This document shows positions 58,525-64,000 of a stretch of 64,000 bases of DNA, piece by piece (the stretch's first letter is position 1; the number at the start of each line of letters is the position of its first letter). The translations under genes were made by a program, and so were the position numbers. This stretch comes from Alphaproteobacteria bacterium (GTDB lineage Bacteria > Pseudomonadota > Alphaproteobacteria > UBA828), in the NCBI GenBank assembly GCA_011523425.1, contig WTGU01000120.1, forward strand, positions 18,809 to 82,808, given 5' to 3'. The notes below the pieces were generated by a model, which was given only the letters and a program-made list of their open reading frames with translations, did not search any database and had not been told where the DNA came from.

Positions 58525-60456
58525 TCATTCCAATGCCGGGAGGCGCGCGCGGAGCCGGGCGATCTCGGCGTCGCTCACGTGCGCCGACCGGTACCAGGAC
58601 CGTTCCGACGCGCTCACGATGCGCTGGCGATCCGCCGGCTCATCGGGAACGAAGCCGATCCAGAGCTCGCTCATCTCGTCGGTGGTCTCCCAGCCCCAGG
58701 TCACCGTCTCGGGCTCCAGCGCCGGGTTCTGCGGGTTGTCGGCCGAGTTGTCGTAGCGCATCCAGGCGTCGATGCGGCTGCCCGCCGGCAGGTGGACGGG
58801 CTCCCGATAGGCGAAGGTGTTCTGCCAGCGGAAATCCCAGTCGGCGATGCGGATGAGCGGCGTCTCGCTGCCGTCCGGCAGAGTCGCGATCGCGACGAAC
58901 TCGCGGCCGAGAAAATGCATGTGCGGGGTCACGTCGGTCAGCGTCATGCCGGAGGGCACGTCCATCGAGAAACGCCGCCAGTAGTTCTCATCGCCCGGCG
59001 GAATGCGCAGGTCCTGGGTGCCGATGACCACGCCGTCGACATAGCGGTCGACGGGCTCGCGCGCGAAGTGGAAGCCCACCTCGCTCCGGTCGGTCGTGGC
59101 CTTGCCGTTCAGGTGATAGTGCACCTCGAGCACCAGGTCCCCGCCCCTGGGCAGCCACATGCCGAGCCCCTGGTCGAGGACGTAGGGCTCCACCCCTGGC
59201 GCCCAGCCGCCGATGCCCCAGGCGTTGTAGTCGAGGAACGCCCCGGTGCCGAAGACGGAGAACCCCGGCTCCTCGTCCTTCGCGTCCTCGGCGCGGGCGG
59301 CGCCGCTGTAGTCCATGAGGTAGTTGGCGTGATGCACCACCTCGGCGTCGCCGGGGCTGAATTCGAGGGCGGTCACCACCTTGTCCTCGGCGAAGCCGGT
59401 GGGGATGACGAAGTAGCGGTAGATGTCCTCGCCATCCGCCGGCACAGGGAAGGGCTCGGGCATCCGAAGAACCAGGTCGGGCTCGCCGAGGCGCCATTTC
59501 GAGCCGGAGCGCACGGAGGCCGGCATGGTATCGCCGGCATCGCCCAGCCTGGCGCCGCTCTCCGACCAGGATGCCAGGAGCGCGATCTGGTGGTCGCTGA
59601 GACGGCGCGCGTCGCGGAACGCGCCGAAGCCGGGCGCCGCCCGCCACGGTGGCATGAGCCGCTCGCCGGTCATGAAGGCGGCCATCCGGTGCCAGCGCTT
59701 CGCGTTGTCGTAGCCTTCGAGGGAGAAGGGGGCGATCCCGCCCTGCCGGTGGCACTCGACGCAGTTGGCTTCGAGAAGCGGTGCGACGTGGCGGTTGTAG
59801 GTGACCTCGCCCAGCCCCGCGCCGTTCGTCCCCGGCTCGTCCCAGACGTGGTGAAAGCAGCCGATCGCCTCCGTCTCGTAGGGCTCGGGCTCGCCGCCCC
59901 CGGCCAGCGCCTCGATGACCGTGCGTAGGTCGTGCGAGCCAATCCGCGTGCGCAGCCTGCCCACGGCGGCGAAGCGGTCGTCGATCCGGCCGCGGTAGAC
60001 GATGCGGTCGGCGGTGGAGATCGCGAAGGATTCCGCAGTCACGCGCGGGCCGAGGCGGAGCGCGAGATCGCCGGTGCTGTCCAGAATGACAGGGAAAGAG
60101 GCCCCGAATTCGTTGGCGAAGTCCACGCTCTCCTGCCAGGTGATCGCGGGATTCGACAGGATCCCGTAGAGCGACAGGCCGTGCGCCTCCGCCTCGGTAT
60201 GAAGCGCGTTGAGCGTGGGCACGTAGCGCGTGGCGACGGGGCAGGCGGTATCGAGGAAGACCAGCACGGCCGGCCGCACCGTGCCGGCAGAGACGCCGAT
60301 CCGATGATGGTTGCCGGCGACGTCCGTCACCCGAACGCCGATCAGGTCGACACGGTCGCCTGCGCCCGGCGCTGCGGCGGCGGCCGTCGCGGACATCGCC
60401 AGCAGGCAGACCAGGGCGAGCAGGACGCGGATTCGCTTCGAGACGACATTCATCAT
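58525..60456 (-). CDS. Exported redoxin / cytochrome c / copper monooxygenase-like fusion
   Basis: A 643-aa protein with an N-terminal signal (LLALVCLLAMSATAAAAA). Domains in order: a thioredoxin-fold redoxin (VLVFLDTACPVATRY with one Cys), a c-type haem motif CVECH at 232-236 in a short cytochrome domain, and a C-terminal copper type II ascorbate-dependent monooxygenase-like region with VVHHANYLMD, LEVHYHLNG and TPHMHFLGREF. The His clusters are the copper-ligand signs. Likely periplasmic oxidase or hydroxylase whose electrons come through the haem; substrate unknown. It overlaps the TetR gene (TGATG) and is presumably controlled by it. Confidence 0.75.
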   Translation of the reverse strand: MMNVVSKRIRVLLALVCLLAMSATAAAAAPGAGDRVDLIGVRVTDVAGNHHRIGVSAGTVRPAVLVFLDTACPVATRYVPTLNALHTEAEAHGLSLYGILSNPAITWQESVDFANEFGASFPVILDSTGDLALRLGPRVTAESFAISTADRIVYRGRIDDRFAAVGRLRTRIGSHDLRTVIEALAGGGEPEPYETEAIGCFHHVWDEPGTNGAGLGEVTYNRHVAPLLEANCVECHRQGGIAPFSLEGYDNAKRWHRMAAFMTGERLMPPWRAAPGFGAFRDARRLSDHQIALLASWSESGARLGDAGDTMPASVRSGSKWRLGEPDLVLRMPEPFPVPADGEDIYRYFVIPTGFAEDKVVTALEFSPGDAEVVHHANYLMDYSGAARAEDAKDEEPGFSVFGTGAFLDYNAWGIGGWAPGVEPYVLDQGLGMWLPRGGDLVLEVHYHLNGKATTDRSEVGFHFAREPVDRYVDGVVIGTQDLRIPPGDENYWRRFSMDVPSGMTLTDVTPHMHFLGREFVAIATLPDGSETPLIRIADWDFRWQNTFAYREPVHLPAGSRIDAWMRYDNSADNPQNPALEPETVTWGWETTDEMSELWIGFVPDEPADRQRIVSASERSWYRSAHVSDAEIARLRARLPALE

Positions 60457-61004
60457 GGGCCCAGTCCTTCGAGCAGCGTGCGCAGAGCCAGGTTGGCCGC
60501 GTGCGCGGGCGCGAGCCTCCCCGCGGCCACCTCCGACCAGGCGAGCCAGATCTGCGCATCGATGTTGACGGCCGCCCAGCTGCGCGGCATGTCGGCGGCG
60601 ATCGCGCCTTCCGCCTTGAGGTCATCCACCAGGAGGGCGAGCCAGTCGAGCTCGTCCTCGTAGCGCTTGCGCACGCTCTCGTTGTCGACGGTCTCGGACG
60701 CCAGGAAGTGATAGCGATCGCCGAGCGGCACCACCGCCTCCAGCATGCGCGAGAGGCGCTCCCGCGCCGTTCGCGCGTCCCCGAGCGCAGCCGCGGTCGC
60801 GGCGTCGATCTCGTCCATGCACCGTTGCGAGGCTGCGGCCAGCAGATCGTCGCGGGACGGGAAATGGCGATGCAGGCTGGCCCGGCCGACGCCGGCGCGG
60901 GTCGCGATGTCGGAAAGGGACGCACCCGGATTGCGCGCAAGCGTGTCGATGGCCGCATCGAGAATGGCCTGGCGCATGGGGGGGCGGAGCGGTCGTTCAG
61001 TCAT
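60453..61004 (-). CDS. TetR-family transcriptional regulator
   Basis: A 183-aa TetR protein with N-terminal HTH SLSDIATRAGVGRASLHRHFPSRDDLL and a variable ligand domain rich in Ala/Leu. First gene of the two-gene unit with the redoxin-monooxygenase fusion (4-nt overlap). Likely autoregulates and controls that gene or the divergent transaminase. The inducer is unknown. Confidence 0.85.
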   Translation of the reverse strand: MTERPLRPPMRQAILDAAIDTLARNPGASLSDIATRAGVGRASLHRHFPSRDDLLAAASQRCMDEIDAATAAALGDARTARERLSRMLEAVVPLGDRYHFLASETVDNESVRKRYEDELDWLALLVDDLKAEGAIAADMPRSWAAVNIDAQIWLAWSEVAAGRLAPAHAANLALRTLLEGLGP

Positions 61005-61011
61005 GGCCTAG

Positions 61012-61038
61012 CGATACATTACTGTCTCATTCGATACA
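61012..61038. promoter_or_regulatory. Direct repeat CGATACA upstream of the TetR gene
   Basis: CGATACA occurs at 61012-61018 and 61032-61038, 20 nt apart, in an AT-richer stretch just upstream of the regulator start. It might be an operator, but TetR operators are usually palindromes and this is not one. Confidence 0.3.
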
Positions 61039-61206
61039 ACACATAATCAACAGCCGCGCCGGTTCAAGGCCCCCGGACCCGTCTCGACGACGCGATCCCG
61101 CGTGAGGCCGCATCGAAGGATCGCCCGGTCTTGGTCGCCCTATTGGCGCAGTCGCATGCTAGGATCGCGCGCCTCATTGCCAACCACGATCCCGAGTGCC
61201 CTTTCC

Positions 61207-62544
61207 ATGGACAGCAGCGACATCAACTACCCCGAGAACCCCAACGACCTCGAAGCCTTCTGGATGCCATTCACGGCAAACCGGGGCTACAAGGAGAAGC
61301 CGCGCCTGCTCAGCCGCGCGAGCGGCATGCACTACTACACGCCGGGCGGCCGCGAGGTGCTCGACGGCACCGCCGGTCTCTGGTGCTGCAACGCGGGCCA
61401 CGGGCACGAGAAGATCGTCGCGGCCATCAAGGCCCAGGCCGAGCGCATGGACTTCGCGCCGACCTTCCAGCTCGGCCACCCGGCCGCCTTCGAGCTCGCC
61501 AACCGCCTCGTCGACCTCGCGCCGGGCGACCTCGACCACGTGTTCTTCACCAACTCGGGCTCGGAATCGGCGGACACCGCGCTCAAGATCGCGCTGGGCT
61601 ATCACTATGTGCGGGGCAGGGGCTCGAAGACCCGCCTCATCGGGCGCGAGCGCGGCTACCACGGCACCAACTTCGGCGGTACCTCGGTGGGGGGCATCGT
61701 CAAGAACCGCATGTTCTACGGCGGCCTGCTCTCCGGCGTCGACCACATCCGCCACACCCACGACCTTGAGCACCAAGCCTTCAGCCGCGGTCAGCCCGAA
61801 TGGGGCGCGCACCTGGCGGACGACCTGGAGCGGCTGGCGGCGCTGCACGATCCCTCCACCATCGCGGCGGTGATCGTGGAGCCCGTGGCGGGGTCCACCG
61901 GCGTGCTGGTGCCGCCGAGGGGCTACCTGCGCCGCCTGCGGGAGATCTGCGACAAGCACGACATCCTGCTCATCTTCGACGAGGTGATTACCGGCTTCGG
62001 CCGCCTCGGCGCCAACTTCGCGGCGGACCATTTCGACGTGCAGCCGGATATCCTGACCACCGCCAAGGCGCTGACCAACGCCACCGTGCCGATGGGCGCG
62101 GTGTTCTGCCGCAAGAAGATCTACGACGCCTTCATCGAGAACACGGCTAAGGGGATCGAGCTCTTCCACGGCTATACCTATTCCGGCCATCCGCTCGCGT
62201 CCGCCGCGGGGATCGCGACGCTCGACGTCTACCGCGAGGAAGGGCTGTTCGAGCGCGCGGCCGAGCTCGCACCCTACTGGGAGGACGCGCTCTGGTCGCT
62301 CCGGGGCGGCCACCACGTGATCGACCTGCGCAGCATCGGGATCGTCGCCGGCATCGAGCTCGAGCCGCGTCCGGGCGCGCCGACCGCGCGCGCCACCGAG
62401 GTCTTCCACAAGTGCTTCGACGACGGCGTGCTGATCCGGGTCACGGCCGACACCATCGCGCTCTCGCCGCCGCTCATCGTCGAGAAGAATCAGATCGACC
62501 GCATCTTCGACACCATCGACGGCGCCCTGAAGACGGTCGACTGA
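61207..62544 (+). CDS. Class III omega-amino acid:pyruvate transaminase
   Basis: A 445-aa class III PLP aminotransferase close to Pseudomonas beta-alanine/omega-amino acid:pyruvate transaminase: [61 protein letters not shown] and PLP Lys 287 in LTTAKALTN. It moves the amino group from omega-amino acids such as beta-alanine to pyruvate. ATG 61207 chosen; the 35-residue extension of the frame is Arg/Ser-rich. Followed by the Tm-1-like gene. Confidence 0.86.
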   Translation: MDSSDINYPENPNDLEAFWMPFTANRGYKEKPRLLSRASGMHYYTPGGREVLDGTAGLWCCNAGHGHEKIVAAIKAQAERMDFAPTFQLGHPAAFELANRLVDLAPGDLDHVFFTNSGSESADTALKIALGYHYVRGRGSKTRLIGRERGYHGTNFGGTSVGGIVKNRMFYGGLLSGVDHIRHTHDLEHQAFSRGQPEWGAHLADDLERLAALHDPSTIAAVIVEPVAGSTGVLVPPRGYLRRLREICDKHDILLIFDEVITGFGRLGANFAADHFDVQPDILTTAKALTNATVPMGAVFCRKKIYDAFIENTAKGIELFHGYTYSGHPLASAAGIATLDVYREEGLFERAAELAPYWEDALWSLRGGHHVIDLRSIGIVAGIELEPRPGAPTARATEVFHKCFDDGVLIRVTADTIALSPPLIVEKNQIDRIFDTIDGALKTVD

Positions 62545-62585
62545 GGGCGCAGGACGGCCGGGCGCACGCGAGCGGGAGCGGCGGG

Positions 62586-63791
62586 ATGACGAAGGCCAGG
62601 GCCTACATCGTCGGCACCCTCGACACCAAGGGCGAGGAGCTGCTCTACCTCCGCGACCTGCTGGGCGCCGCCGGCGTGCCAGCCTGCGTCGTCGACGTGG
62701 GCACCGGCGGGGGCGCGCCGCCGGCCGGTGCTGACGTGAGCGCGGCCGAGGTCGCCGGCCACCATCCGAACGGCGCCAGCGCGGTGCTGGGGCTGGAGGA
62801 TCGCGGCCAGGCGGTCGCCGCCATGGGCGAGGCGCTGGCCCGCTTCCTGCCGACGCGCGCCGATGTCGGCGGTGTGATCGGGGCAGGGGGCTCCGGCAAC
62901 ACGGCTCTGGTCTCCCAGGGCATGCGCGCGCTCCCCATCGGGGTGCCGCGGGTGCTGGTCTCCACCGTGGCGTCGGGCGACGTCGCGCCCTATGTCGGGC
63001 CCAACGACATCACCATGATGTATTCGGTGGTGGACGTCGCCGGGCTCAACCGCATCTCGCGGGTGGTGCTCGCCAATGCGGCCCACGCGCTCGCCGGCAT
63101 GATGGGCGGCGCCGCGCCGGCGGGCGAGGACAAGCCCGCGATCGGGCTCACCATGTTCGGCGTCACCACGCCCTGCGTCGACCAGGTGCGTGCTGCGCTC
63201 GAGGCGGACTACGACTGCCTGGTGTTCCACGCCACCGGCACCGGCGGCCGCTCGATGGAGAAGCTGGTGGATTCCGGCCTCGTGCTGGGCTGCATCGACA
63301 GCACCACCACCGAGGTCTGCGACCTCCTCATGGGCGGCGTCTTCAGCGCGGGCGAGGACAGGCTCGGCGCCTTCGCGCGCTCGGGCCTGCCCTATGTCGG
63401 CTCCTGCGGCGCGCTCGACATGGTGAACTTCGGCGCCCGCGACACGGTGCCCGCGCAGTACGAAGGCCGCACCTTCCTCATTCACAATCCCAACGTCACG
63501 CTCATGCGCACCACGGCGGACGAGAACCGGGCGATGGGCGAATGGATCGGCGCGAGGCTCAACGCCTGCGCCGGCCCGGTGCGCTTCCTGATCCCGGAGC
63601 GGGGGGTCTCGCTCATCGACGCGCCGGGGATGCCGTTTCACGATGCGGACGCCGACGCGGCTCTCTTCGAGGCGCTGGAGCGGACGGTCGCGCAGACCGA
63701 GTCACGCCGCCTGATCCGCCTGCCGCATCACATCAACGACGCCGCGTTCGCCGAGGCTCTCGTCGAGAGCTGGCACGAGATCGCCGCCTGA
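62586..63791 (+). CDS. Tm-1-like ATP-binding domain protein (UPF0261)
   Basis: A 401-aa protein of the UPF0261 family, the N-terminal half of plant and fungal Tm-1-type proteins: [63 protein letters not shown] and [15 protein letters not shown]. The tomato Tm-1 domain binds ATP and inhibits tobamovirus replicase; bacterial function is unknown. The partner TIM-barrel half is the next gene, 25 nt on. Confidence 0.82.
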   Translation: MTKARAYIVGTLDTKGEELLYLRDLLGAAGVPACVVDVGTGGGAPPAGADVSAAEVAGHHPNGASAVLGLEDRGQAVAAMGEALARFLPTRADVGGVIGAGGSGNTALVSQGMRALPIGVPRVLVSTVASGDVAPYVGPNDITMMYSVVDVAGLNRISRVVLANAAHALAGMMGGAAPAGEDKPAIGLTMFGVTTPCVDQVRAALEADYDCLVFHATGTGGRSMEKLVDSGLVLGCIDSTTTEVCDLLMGGVFSAGEDRLGAFARSGLPYVGSCGALDMVNFGARDTVPAQYEGRTFLIHNPNVTLMRTTADENRAMGEWIGARLNACAGPVRFLIPERGVSLIDAPGMPFHDADADAALFEALERTVAQTESRRLIRLPHHINDAAFAEALVESWHEIAA

Positions 63792-63816
63792 GGGCGCAGG
63801 CGCAGGGAGACCGACG

Positions 63817-64000
63817 ATGCCGGGCATGGATCGCCGAACCCTCCTCGACAGGTTCCACGGCATGGTCGCCCGCCGCGAGCCGATCATCGGCGGCGGCGCG
63901 GGCACGGGCCTCTCGGCCAAGTGCGAGGAGGCCGGCGGCATCGATCTCATCGTGATCTACAACTCGGGCCGCTACCGCATGGCGGGGCGCGGCTCGCTCG
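63817..64000 (+). CDS. PEP-hydrolase-like TIM-barrel protein, cut by the window edge
   Basis: Only 61 codons are visible: [20 protein letters not shown], then [20 protein letters not shown] and [19 protein letters not shown]. This is the start of the phosphoenolpyruvate-hydrolase-like/IGPS-like TIM-barrel family that forms the C-terminal half of Tm-1-type fusions. CAGGGAG precedes ATG 63817. The 3' end is outside the window. Confidence 0.75.
   Translation, partial: MPGMDRRTLLDRFHGMVARREPIIGGGAGTGLSAKCEEAGGIDLIVIYNSGRYRMAGRGSL

Noticed and set aside
1..64000. tRNA, rRNA, riboswitch or prophage genes
   Set aside because: I looked for tRNA T-arm sequences, rRNA segments, integrase and capsid-like proteins and saw none; a covariance-model search would be needed to exclude small RNAs.

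Overview
The window is GC-rich DNA (well above 65% GC by eye) with tightly packed genes, many GTG/TTG starts and frequent 1-4 nt overlaps. Gene content points to a free-living, respiring alphaproteobacterium: erpA next to xthA, a three-gene transhydrogenase (pntAA-pntAB-pntB), the DUF2007/methyltransferase/S49 peptidase/polyprenyl synthetase block, purE-purK, and a trimethylamine N-oxide (TMAO) catabolic locus of the kind known from marine alphaproteobacteria. I cannot place it below class. I found no rRNA, tRNA, CRISPR array, prophage or intact transposase.

Region 1 (1-10.1 kb): TMAO sensing and use. A TorS-like hybrid kinase (cut by the left edge) converges on a TorR-like regulator. A TmoX-type binding protein, its ATPase and a fused double permease follow. 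The locus ends in Tdm, TMAO demethylase, whose Asp and three Cys metal ligands are all present. A strong terminator sits between tmoX and the other transporter genes.

Region 2 (10.3-16.1 kb): a complete branched-chain-amino-acid-type ABC transporter (binding protein, two ATPases, two permeases) followed by a class IV aminotransferase.

Region 3 (16-36.4 kb): mainly housekeeping and oxidative genes. These are a short SbmA/BacA peptide transporter, a CopD-like membrane protein, erpA-xthA-GFA, a glyoxalase-fold protein, a metal-ligand-poor dipeptidase with an amidotransferase, a two-subunit molybdenum hydroxylase (IorAB-like), an S49 peptidase, a TrmN6-like methyltransferase, DUF2007, a polyprenyl diphosphate synthase, SixA, an acyl-CoA synthetase, an exported PCMT-like protein with a membrane spermidine-synthase-like protein, a second amidotransferase, purEK and rpsU.

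Region 4 (36.4-44.7 kb): transhydrogenase, an ABC1-family kinase-like protein, a secreted 67-residue protein with a cysteine every third residue, ACC deaminase, an alpha/beta hydrolase, a second GFA protein and a methyltransferase.

Region 5 (44.7-53 kb) is the most unusual part. A phosphoenolpyruvate mutase fused to a nucleotidyltransferase-like domain is in one tight operon with an ATP-dependent hydantoinase/oxoprolinase pair (hyuB, hyuA). A divergent DegT-type aminotransferase and an MFS transporter lie next to it. The usual partner of PEP mutase, phosphonopyruvate decarboxylase, is absent, and the nucleotidyltransferase signature has lost key residues. This is the best candidate for an undescribed pathway.

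Region 6 (53-64 kb): a STAS protein with a bacterial GOLPH3-like protein, a His/Asp-rich outer-membrane protein behind a Zur-like operator (probable zinc starvation response), a roughly 300-bp inverted-repeat element, an NmrA-like reductase with a PuuE-like allantoinase, a TetR regulator with an exported redoxin/cytochrome c/copper monooxygenase fusion, an omega-amino acid transaminase, and a split Tm-1-like pair running off the right edge.
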